From an uncultured Ruminococcus sp. (GTDB lineage: Bacteria; Bacillota; Clostridia; Oscillospirales; Ruminococcaceae), in assembly GCA_946186215.1 (NCBI GenBank), contig CAMHMM010000024.1, positions 1 through 12,751 of the forward strand: 12,751 bases of DNA, given 5' to 3'. Both the position numbers and the translations under genes were made by a program. The notes under the pieces were generated by a model that was not told where the DNA came from, did not search any database, and saw nothing but the letters and a program-made list of their open reading frames with translations. Shown here one piece after another: positions 6,967 to 12,751 of the stretch (its first letter is position 1; each line of letters starts with the position of its first letter).

Positions 6967-7503
6967 ATGAATATGAGTACAACAGAAAAGACACAGGGCA
7001 CACCCAAGTGTGTCAAAACATTAGCGCTGATCTCCGCAGCAGCAACAGTGGTCTATTTTATCATAACACTGGTGCTTGTACTGGTCCCCGACCTGGTAGT
7101 ATCACAAATACACGCAAACCCCGCGGTGCTGGATGAATATGTGATCTCCCAGCCGCAGCTGATGATGTTTGTGGGAATGTTTGCAGTCTGCCTGTTTTTC
7201 CCGATACTTTCCATCGTGACGGTGGCAATGAACGGAAAGGGCGGCTTCAAAAGCGCTGTGATAAAGCTCATCGTAGCTGTACTGCTGGTAATTGCAAGCA
7301 CGAGCATCACAAAGGCTCTTTCCACCGAGCTTTCCACACAGCTCAACGAGCTTGAATCCAACGCAAGCATGGCTGTATTTTCCTTTACAAACACTCTTGT
7401 AGCCAAGGTATCCTACATCTATATGGCTGCAAGAACGATGCTCTTCTGCGCCCTCTCCATCGAAGCATTTGAATTTTCCAAAAATGGAAAGCAGGGAGTT
7501 TGA
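6967..7503 (+). CDS. hypothetical membrane protein after the AICAR transformylase
   Basis: I do not recognise this 178-residue protein. It starts with a polar segment (1-16) and has hydrophobic stretches at about 17-40, 65-88, 97-115 and a weaker one at 148-168, so three or four membrane helices. Between the third and fourth lies a Ser/Thr/Leu/Glu-rich segment (about 118-132) that could be a short amphipathic helix. A purine-rich AAAAGAAGAAG run precedes the ATG; an ATG two codons further on is also possible. It begins 28 bases after the transformylase gene and its end overlaps the next gene, so it belongs to the same transcript. No functional motif is seen. Confidence 0.75.
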   Translation: MNMSTTEKTQGTPKCVKTLALISAAATVVYFIITLVLVLVPDLVVSQIHANPAVLDEYVISQPQLMMFVGMFAVCLFFPILSIVTVAMNGKGGFKSAVIKLIVAVLLVIASTSITKALSTELSTQLNELESNASMAVFSFTNTLVAKVSYIYMAARTMLFCALSIEAFEFSKNGKQGV

Positions 7504-7729
7504 GGCTCATAAGCACAGTCTGCACAACCGCACAGAGCTGCTTGCAAGCAGCAAGATAGGCTGCTTTCACTGCATGAGGATTTTTTCCCACACAGCTCTT
7601 ACGGAATTCTGTGACGGAGGCGAAACGGGGCTCTGCCCTGCCTGCGGCTCAGACAGCCTTATTGGTGACAGATCGGGCTTTGAGATCACGAAGACATTTT
7701 TAAAAGGCATGAATCAGGTATATTTTTGA
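7484..7729 (+). CDS. small zinc-ribbon cytoplasmic protein
   Basis: This 81-residue soluble protein has two cysteine pairs, C27-x2-C30 (CFHC) and C51-x2-C54 (CPACG), spaced as in a zinc ribbon, followed by DSLIGD and a GFEITKTFLKGMN segment. It matches a widespread small family usually labelled only 'cytoplasmic protein', whose members begin with an EFEAHKxS-like segment; function unknown. The ATG at 7484 gives that start exactly. A TTG at 7469 would add five residues. Neither has a clear ribosome binding site, but the gene starts inside the 3' end of the membrane protein gene (20-base overlap), so coupled re-initiation is likely. Its stop overlaps the lipoprotein start. Confidence 0.75.
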   Translation: MESREFEAHKHSLHNRTELLASSKIGCFHCMRIFSHTALTEFCDGGETGLCPACGSDSLIGDRSGFEITKTFLKGMNQVYF

Positions 7730-8718
7730 TGAAAAACAAGATAATATGCGGGATATTTGCGGCGGCACTTCTGTGCTCCTGCACTCAGGTAAGCGAGCCG
7801 GATACAACTGCTGCAGATGTGACCACAACTGCTGCCGCAGAGCCCGTACAGGAAACTGCCGCTGAAGAGACTACTGCCCTGTTCTCCGAGACAGAAACGG
7901 AAGCTGCGACCACCTCTGCCGAGGCCGAAACAGAAGAAGAGACAGCGACAGAGGCTCCGGATATCGACTACAAGCAGCTACTTATTTCTGCAGTCAATGA
8001 AAACACGGACTGGTTCGATGTTCTTGCGGATAATGAGGACGGCGGCATGGGTATGTCATACTGCTCCTTTGCTGATCTCGACCTTGACGGAAGGCCGGAG
8101 TTCATCACAGGCGGCAAGACCTACGGTGCCCACGGCGCTGTTAGATTTATCATATACAGATGCGGTGATGACGGCACGGTAAGCACCAATGAAGATGTGA
8201 TGTTCTGGCCGGACTATGATTACAATTATGAGATTGCGCTGATGCCCGTGTATATCCTGAAAAACAGGGAAAGCGGCGATATCAAGCTTGTTTCCGCCGA
8301 TAATGACGGAACGGCATTCTCGACAGAATATTACCTTACCGAGTATGATCCCGCGCACATAAAGGAAGAAGACAGCAGGATAGCATCCCTCACGATCTAT
8401 GCCGATGACAGCGGCGAGGAAAACGACTCCGCAGCAGAGGCGAATTTCAAGGAAGCTTACAGAAATGTATTTGACCGCGATAAATACGAGATATACAGCC
8501 TGCAGGAAATATGCACCCCTATTTACTGCACGAATTCCGCGGCTGAATATCTGGGCGAGGACGAGCTTTCCGCTGTGCCCGAGGGCGTTGCGGTATTCAG
8601 GAAGGGCGAGGACAACACAGAAATACTGAGCGCTTCCATGGATGATTTTTATAATGCGGTTGCTTCCGGGAAGGAAGCGGAAAGGCTGCCCTTTGAAGGG
8701 TTTGCAGGAAAGGACTGA
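7729..8718 (+). CDS. putative lipoprotein with Thr/Glu/Ala-rich linker and acidic Ca-loop-like motif
   Basis: The 329-residue product has a lipoprotein signal: basic MKNK, a hydrophobic core, and a lipobox LCSC with lipidated C18. A low-complexity Thr/Ala/Glu linker (about 22-78) would hold the folded domain off the membrane. The domain contains FADLDLDGRPEFI (114-126), a D-x-D-x-D-G-x-x-E pattern like calcium-binding loops of FG-GAP or dockerin-type repeats, and other acidic patches. No enzyme motif is seen. The ATG at 7729 overlaps the stop of the zinc-ribbon gene (TGATG) with CAGG about 8 bases before; a TTG one codon earlier is possible. Such extracytoplasmic lipoproteins are common in ruminococci; its place in a purine cluster is unexplained. 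The stop overlaps the probable start of purD. Confidence 0.8.
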   Translation: MKNKIICGIFAAALLCSCTQVSEPDTTAADVTTTAAAEPVQETAAEETTALFSETETEAATTSAEAETEEETATEAPDIDYKQLLISAVNENTDWFDVLADNEDGGMGMSYCSFADLDLDGRPEFITGGKTYGAHGAVRFIIYRCGDDGTVSTNEDVMFWPDYDYNYEIALMPVYILKNRESGDIKLVSADNDGTAFSTEYYLTEYDPAHIKEEDSRIASLTIYADDSGEENDSAAEANFKEAYRNVFDRDKYEIYSLQEICTPIYCTNSAAEYLGEDELSAVPEGVAVFRKGEDNTEILSASMDDFYNAVASGKEAERLPFEGFAGKD

Positions 8719-10004
8719 TCAAAATAGATATTCTCGTAGTAGGCGGCGGCGGAAGAGAGCACGCCATAATAATGAAGCTTGCTGAAAGCCCCCGCGTAGA
8801 TAAGCTGTACTGTGCTCCCGGCAACGGCGGTATCTCCCGCTATGCACAGTGCTTTGATGTAAAGGCAACGGATATTGACGGAATGGTAGCTCTTGCAAAG
8901 CAGCTCAAAGCCGATATGGTAGTTGTTGCTCCCGATGATCCGCTGGTTCTCGGAATGGTGGACGCTCTCAACGCAGAGGGCTTTATCACCTTCGGCCCCG
9001 ACAAGGCTGCAGCAATAATAGAGGGCAGCAAGGTATTTTCCAAGAACCTTATGAAAAAATACGGCATCCCCACTGCGGGATATGAGGTATTCACCGACAG
9101 CGCTTCTGCCATCGCATATCTCAAAGAACAGAACAGCTACCCCGCTGTTATAAAGGCAGACGGCCTTGCACTGGGAAAAGGCGTTATCATTGCTCAGAAT
9201 GAGGAAGAAGCCGTAAATGCCGTTCATTCCATGATAGATGACAGGCAGTTCGGCGAATCCAGCTCAAGAGTAGTAATAGAAGAGTATCTCACAGGTCCTG
9301 AGGTATCCGTTCTCTCCTTTACCGACGGAAATATAGTCGTTCCCATGGTATCGAGCATGGATCACAAGCGTGCCTTTGACAATGACGAGGGACTCAACAC
9401 AGGCGGCATGGGCACAGTGGCCCCTAATCCCTATTACACCGAGGGAGTTGCCGAAAAGTGCATGGAGACCATATTCCTGCCTACCATAAACGCTATGAAG
9501 GCTGAGGGACGCACCTTCAAGGGCTGTCTCTATTTCGGTCTGATGATAACCCCCAAGGGGCCTAAGGTCATTGAATACAACTGCCGCTTCGGCGATCCCG
9601 AAACACAGGTCGTACTTCCTTTGCTCGACGGCGACCTCTGCGATATATTTGAATCCGTTTACAACGGAACCCTTTCGCAGACACAGATCGGCTGGAAGGA
9701 TGAAAGCGCTGCCTGCGTGGTAATGGCATCGGGCGGCTATCCCCTTTCCTACAAAAAGGGAATCGAAATGAACGGCATGGATGAAAACGGACAGGTAGAA
9801 AATTCCTTTGTTTATCATGCAGGCACAAAGTATGAAAACGGAAAATTCTACACCAACGGAGGCAGAGTCATCGGCGTTACCTCCACTGCCGAAACACTTG
9901 AAAAAGCACTGGAAAAGTCCTATGCATCCGTGGCAAAGATAGATTTTGAGGGCGCTCATTTCAGGCACGATATAGGCAAAAGAGCACTTGCAGCGCTGAA
10001 ATGA
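8715..10004 (+). CDS. purD: PurD, phosphoribosylamine-glycine ligase, with non-canonical start
   Basis: PurD joins phosphoribosylamine and glycine with ATP to form GAR. It has the ATP-grasp fold: APGNGG at 34-39, KADG of the ATP site at 147-150, EEYL at 189-192, DHKRAFDNDEG...NTGGMG at 216-233 and EYNCRFGDPETQ at 287-298. The essential N-terminal motif GGGGREHA (10-17) lies upstream of the first ATG (8772). Reading back to the in-frame stop at 8694-8696 there is no ATG, GTG or TTG. The start is therefore probably CTG at 8715 or ATC at 8718, both overlapping the lipoprotein stop, or ATA at 8724. AGGAAAGGA (8706-8714) is the ribosome binding site. From CTG the product has 429 residues, equal to E. 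coli PurD. A sequencing error is the alternative. Confidence 0.93.
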   Translation: MIKIDILVVGGGGREHAIIMKLAESPRVDKLYCAPGNGGISRYAQCFDVKATDIDGMVALAKQLKADMVVVAPDDPLVLGMVDALNAEGFITFGPDKAAAIIEGSKVFSKNLMKKYGIPTAGYEVFTDSASAIAYLKEQNSYPAVIKADGLALGKGVIIAQNEEEAVNAVHSMIDDRQFGESSSRVVIEEYLTGPEVSVLSFTDGNIVVPMVSSMDHKRAFDNDEGLNTGGMGTVAPNPYYTEGVAEKCMETIFLPTINAMKAEGRTFKGCLYFGLMITPKGPKVIEYNCRFGDPETQVVLPLLDGDLCDIFESVYNGTLSQTQIGWKDESAACVVMASGGYPLSYKKGIEMNGMDENGQVENSFVYHAGTKYENGKFYTNGGRVIGVTSTAETLEKALEKSYASVAKIDFEGAHFRHDIGKRALAALK

Positions 10005-10043
10005 CATAATGCATCAGCCCATTTTAACATAAAGGAGATTTCT

Positions 10044-10652
10044 ATGAGCGACTTAAATATTGTGTGCCTTGATCTGGAAGGAGTTCTTGTTCCCGAGATA
10101 TGGATAGCATTCTCCGAAGCAAGCGGCATCCCCGAGTTAAAGCGCACCACAAGAGACGAACCCGACTACAACAAGCTGATGAACTGGAGACTGGGCATTC
10201 TCAAGGAGCATGGCCTCGGTCTCAAAGAGATACAGGAGACCATCGCCAAGATTGATCCCATTCCCGGTGCAAAGGAATTCCTCGATGAGCTCAGAAGCAT
10301 CACTCAGGTAGTCATTCTCAGCGACACCTTCACTCAGTTTGCCGCACCCCTTATGAAAAAGCTGGGCTGGCCGACAATATTTTGCAACACTCTCGAGGTT
10401 GCGGATAACGGTGAGATCACAGGCTTTAAGATGCGCTGCGAAAACGGCAAGCTCACAACTGTAAAGGCATTCCAGTCTATCGGCTTTGAGACAATTGCCA
10501 GCGGCGACAGCTACAACGATCTGGGCATGATAAAGGCATCCAAGGCAGGATTCCTCTTCAAATCCACCGAGAAGATCAAGGCGGACAATCCTGAGCTTCC
10601 CGCATTCGAGGAATACTCCGAGCTGCTTGCAGCCATCAGGAAGGCACTTTAA
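10044..10652 (+). CDS. thrH: ThrH, phosphoserine phosphatase / homoserine phosphotransferase
   Basis: This 202-residue HAD enzyme closely follows Pseudomonas ThrH, which dephosphorylates phosphoserine to serine and can pass the phosphate to homoserine. Motif I is the diagnostic CLDLEGVLVPEIW (8-20), with D10 and the Glu (E12) typical of this family in place of the second Asp. Motif II is S93 in VILSDTF, motif III K141, motif IV GDSYND (154-159). The TTRDEPDYN segment (35-43) is also characteristic. AAAGGAG (10031-10037) precedes the ATG. It lies 39 bases after purD. Serine feeds glycine and methylene-tetrahydrofolate, which PurD, PurN and the AICAR transformylase use; that link is inferred. 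Confidence 0.92.
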   Translation: MSDLNIVCLDLEGVLVPEIWIAFSEASGIPELKRTTRDEPDYNKLMNWRLGILKEHGLGLKEIQETIAKIDPIPGAKEFLDELRSITQVVILSDTFTQFAAPLMKKLGWPTIFCNTLEVADNGEITGFKMRCENGKLTTVKAFQSIGFETIASGDSYNDLGMIKASKAGFLFKSTEKIKADNPELPAFEEYSELLAAIRKAL

Positions 10653-10667
10653 AGGCAGGCGCAAGTA

Positions 10668-11006
10668 ATGACTATCAGTAAGATCGTTTTCCCCCTGCCC
10701 TTCCATATCCACATCATATTCGTGGCGGTGGCCACCCTGCTGATGATATTCTGCTATGTTAAGCTTCGCAGGAAGTATCAGCTCTATATCATAATCGGCC
10801 TGCTCTCCACATTCCTTGTGTATATCGCCCGCCCCAAGATAGTTTTCTATATGCTGGGCATTGAGGAGTTCATCCTTCTCGGCCTTGCTATATGGGATAT
10901 GAAAAAGTACGAAAAAGCTGAAAAGCTTCGTGAAAAGGCTGCAAAGGAGCAAAAGGAACAGGCAGAGGCTGCCGCAGAGACTTCGGCAGAGCCGGAACAA
11001 CAATAA
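10668..11006 (+). CDS. small membrane protein with charged C-terminal tail, last gene of the cluster
   Basis: I do not recognise this 112-residue protein. Three hydrophobic segments at about 12-31, 37-54 and 57-77 are likely membrane helices, with a basic KLRRKYQ loop (32-38) between the first two. The C-terminal third (79-112) is rich in Lys, Glu, Ala and Gln and may form a cytoplasmic helix or coiled coil. No catalytic motif is visible. AAAGGCAGG (10651-10659) overlaps the thrH stop and serves as ribosome binding site, 15 bases separate the genes, and a strong terminator follows immediately. Confidence 0.75.
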   Translation: MTISKIVFPLPFHIHIIFVAVATLLMIFCYVKLRRKYQLYIIIGLLSTFLVYIARPKIVFYMLGIEEFILLGLAIWDMKKYEKAEKLREKAAKEQKEQAEAAAETSAEPEQQ

Positions 11007-11011
11007 ATATG

Positions 11012-11046
11012 AAAATCCCGGACGATACTGGTCGTCCGGGACTTTT
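11012..11046. terminator. bidirectional Rho-independent terminator
   Basis: A perfect 10-bp stem, TCCCGGACGA (11016-11025) with TCGTCCGGGA (11032-11041), encloses a 6-base loop. It is flanked by AAAA on the left and TTTT on the right. On the + strand it ends the purine cluster six bases after the last stop. On the - strand it ends the DUF4317 gene, whose stop is at 11048-11050. Confidence 0.92.
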
Positions 11047-11047
11047 A

Positions 11048-12205
11048 TTACTCTGCGTTTTCTGCTGATGCGGTCTTTCCAACGGCGGTATCCATGCCGT
11101 TTACCTTTACAGTGGGATCATCCAGATCGATTATCAGGCACTTTTTCCCCTGTATCACGGATGTGCGCACTTTATCGGTAGCATCCCTGCCGATATTGAC
11201 GGTGATTGATTCCGCTGCAAGCACTGTCTTGTTTTCCACAAGGTTTGAAGCGGTAAGAGCGAATTCACCTACCACCTTTTCAAACACATCGGGAACGGCA
11301 GTGATCCTTTCATCACTCACTCCCGCATCCGCAAGGATATTTTTCAGTCTGCCCGAATCTATCATAGGCGGCTCTGTTTCATTTTTATTCTGAGCGATGA
11401 TATCCTCGATTATATCATTCACCTGAGTAATAACGCCATAATCCAGTTCATCTGCACACACCTGTGAAAGTACGGCGCGGAATTTCTCCTTTTCGCCCTC
11501 TGCGGTGTAGCTGAATGTACCCTCGAGCACATCCTCGATTATGGAAAGATTGGGCTTCTTCGGCGAACGGGTGTAGTACATAACTGAATTCACATCTGCG
11601 CTGCGGTCGGAGAATACAGGGAACAAAAAGCCGTCCTGCGGTGCTTTGGAAATGATCATCTCGGTATTGGATTTCTTGAATATGCCCTTCTGTACACCGT
11701 CATAGAAAAGCCCGTCATCACCGGTATTGGCGTAGCAGATCGCGGTAACAAGGAAATTATAGTCCATATCCGAATCATCAAGGCGCTCGTCGTTTTTGTT
11801 TTTCTTAGGCACGGAATAGGAGCAGAAGCCGATAATAACAGTGTAGTTCTCTGCGATCTCGGTATTATCAACGATCCTGCTGATAAGCGCCTGATTTGCC
11901 TCATCATCGTTCAGTTCGCCCTTCAGGGCATTATACAGTGTGAACTGAGCGCCGCCCTCCTCATAGGATTCACGGGGAAAGCCATATTCCGTAAGGTTCT
12001 TTCCGAGAGTGCCGCTGAGTGTTTTTTTCAGCGTTTCAAGGATAACAGCCGATTCGTCGGCCTCTATGGATACATAATCGCGCTTTTCACTGCACAGCAC
12101 ATTCTTTTCACTGTTTACAAATGCGGTGAGCACTCTGTGTATCACAAACAATCCCGAATCATCGGAAAAGTTCTTTTTGATCTCTGCTACTTCCTTCTTA
12201 TTCAT
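11048..12205 (-). CDS. DUF4317 family protein
   Basis: This 385-residue protein matches the DUF4317 family of Firmicutes by its N-terminus (MNKKEVAEIKKNFS), its length, and central segments such as VIIGFCSYSVPKKN and QDGFLFPVFSDRSAD. It has no signal peptide, no membrane helix and no enzyme motif; it should be cytoplasmic and overall acidic. The family has no established function that I know of. The start at 12203-12205 is preceded on the - strand by GAAAGGG at suitable spacing. It is downstream of the C39-like peptidase gene on the same strand, with a hairpin between them, and converges on the purine cluster. Confidence 0.87.
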   Translation of the reverse strand: MNKKEVAEIKKNFSDDSGLFVIHRVLTAFVNSEKNVLCSEKRDYVSIEADESAVILETLKKTLSGTLGKNLTEYGFPRESYEEGGAQFTLYNALKGELNDDEANQALISRIVDNTEIAENYTVIIGFCSYSVPKKNKNDERLDDSDMDYNFLVTAICYANTGDDGLFYDGVQKGIFKKSNTEMIISKAPQDGFLFPVFSDRSADVNSVMYYTRSPKKPNLSIIEDVLEGTFSYTAEGEKEKFRAVLSQVCADELDYGVITQVNDIIEDIIAQNKNETEPPMIDSGRLKNILADAGVSDERITAVPDVFEKVVGEFALTASNLVENKTVLAAESITVNIGRDATDKVRTSVIQGKKCLIIDLDDPTVKVNGMDTAVGKTASAENAE

Positions 12206-12235
12206 AATATAACCCTTTCATTTCCGGTTTAAATT

Positions 12236-12263
12236 GCCGTACTGCTTTGATGAGCAGTACGGC
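12236..12263 (-). terminator. hairpin between peptidase and DUF4317 genes
   Basis: A perfect 11-bp stem, GCCGTACTGCT (12236-12246) with AGCAGTACGGC (12253-12263), encloses a 6-base loop. It begins 10 bases past the peptidase stop. On the - strand the tail is AATTTAAAC, a weak U-run, so termination may be partial and allow some read-through into the DUF4317 gene. Confidence 0.6.
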
Positions 12264-12273
12264 TCTTGTTTGT

Positions 12274-12751
12274 TTAGTTGGCAGAATCACTTATATCCTC
12301 GAAAGAGGGAAAATCATCCGAGAATGTTTCTGCGCCGCTGTCGGGTGCAAAATCAGGCAGTGTTTCAACGATATCCTCAAATACTCCGCCGTCGGGATCG
12401 ATATCAGCAGGCTTTTGCACTATCTCCTCAGCTGTGGTCTGAGCCTTCGTTTCTCTGGGCTTTTCCTGAGCCTGCGTCTCAACGCTCTCGCTTCTGTCCT
12501 TTGAAAGGACTATGGCCTGTGAATACATCTGCTTGAATCTTGTTTCAAAGCGATCGATGTTGTAGCTGATAATGCCCTTCATCGGATCGTTGAGCGTTAC
12601 AGTTCCGTCATTCAGATCATATCCCACAAGGACAAAGCAATGCTCGTTTAAGTACCAGTCCAACCTTTCCCCTGTATTGTTGTCAAACCAAGTCTCGTAG
12701 TATTCCGGAGCATCAGTCTCTACAACCAGATAACTCTTGTCCAGCGGCATA
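12274..12751 (-). CDS. C39-like cysteine peptidase, C-terminal part (5' end outside window)
   Basis: Only the last 158 or so codons are inside the window; the gene continues past the right edge. The visible part has LNEHCFVLVGYD, with the His expected of a C39_2-type papain-fold peptidase, followed by TLNDPMKG, with the Asn/Asp expected at the third catalytic position, and a closing FKQMYSQAIVL strand. The nucleophile Cys would lie in the missing N-terminal half. After the domain comes a tail of about 75 residues rich in Glu, Asp, Thr and Pro, likely disordered, with no sortase signal or repeat. The first Met visible is internal. Substrate and location cannot be judged without the N-terminus. 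Confidence 0.7.
   Translation of the reverse strand, partial: MPLDKSYLVVETDAPEYYETWFDNNTGERLDWYLNEHCFVLVGYDLNDGTVTLNDPMKGIISYNIDRFETRFKQMYSQAIVLSKDRSESVETQAQEKPRETKAQTTAEEIVQKPADIDPDGGVFEDIVETLPDFAPDSGAETFSDDFPSFEDISDSAN

Noticed and set aside
7798..7960. Thr/Glu/Ala-rich coding stretch as a DNA repeat or CRISPR-like array
   Set aside because: The repetition is only in amino acid composition of the lipoprotein linker; there are no regular units or spacers. No CRISPR array, insertion sequence, tRNA or rRNA was seen anywhere in the window.
8772..10004. purD starting at the ATG at 8772 (410 residues)
   Set aside because: It would cut off the conserved GGGGREHA segment, which is encoded in frame just upstream. 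The longer form matches the usual family length.
10137..11003. 288-codon open frame on the - strand opposite thrH and the last membrane protein
   Set aside because: The + strand genes are clear homologues or have good signals. The antisense product is Cys/Leu-rich, fits no family and lacks a ribosome binding site context.

Overview
The window is a purine-biosynthesis neighbourhood from an anaerobic, low-to-moderate GC Firmicute, most likely a Ruminococcus-type member of the Oscillospiraceae. The evidence is the set of protein families seen: a DUF4317 protein, an 'MGGFFG' type PurF-like protein, a ThrH phosphatase, a stand-alone AICAR transformylase paired with a PurO-type IMP cyclohydrolase, and a lipoprotein with a Thr/Glu/Ala-rich linker. 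Genus is inferred from recall, not from any search.

Bases 1-117 hold a terminator-like hairpin and the purE leader. From 118 to 11006 all genes lie on the + strand and look like one long, tightly packed unit: purE, a HAD phosphatase, a PurF-like phosphoribosyltransferase, purM, a small membrane protein, purN, an IMP cyclohydrolase, an AICAR transformylase, a second membrane protein, a zinc-ribbon protein, a lipoprotein, purD, thrH and a third membrane protein. Many junctions overlap (TGATG, TAATG, CTGATC), which suggests translational coupling. A strong two-way terminator at 11012-11046 closes the unit. Facing it on the - strand are a DUF4317 gene and the 3' part of a C39-like cysteine peptidase gene that runs off the right edge.

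Together the pur genes cover PRPP to phosphoribosylamine (PurF-like), GAR (PurD), FGAR (PurN), AIR (PurM), CAIR (PurE), FAICAR (AICAR transformylase) and IMP (IMP cyclohydrolase). Not in the window are purL/Q/S, purK, purC and purB. ThrH could supply serine, and so glycine for PurD and one-carbon units for PurN and the AICAR transformylase.

The most notable observations are: (1) the PurF-like protein lacks the catalytic cysteine and other glutaminase residues while keeping the PRPP loop and the apparent Fe-S cysteines; (2) purD has no ATG, GTG or TTG start upstream of its essential N-terminal GGGGREHA motif, so it seems to start at a non-canonical codon overlapping the previous stop; (3) the last two purine steps are split between two unrelated proteins instead of a bifunctional PurH; (4) uncharacterised membrane, zinc-ribbon and lipoprotein genes are embedded between pur genes with overlapping starts and stops.
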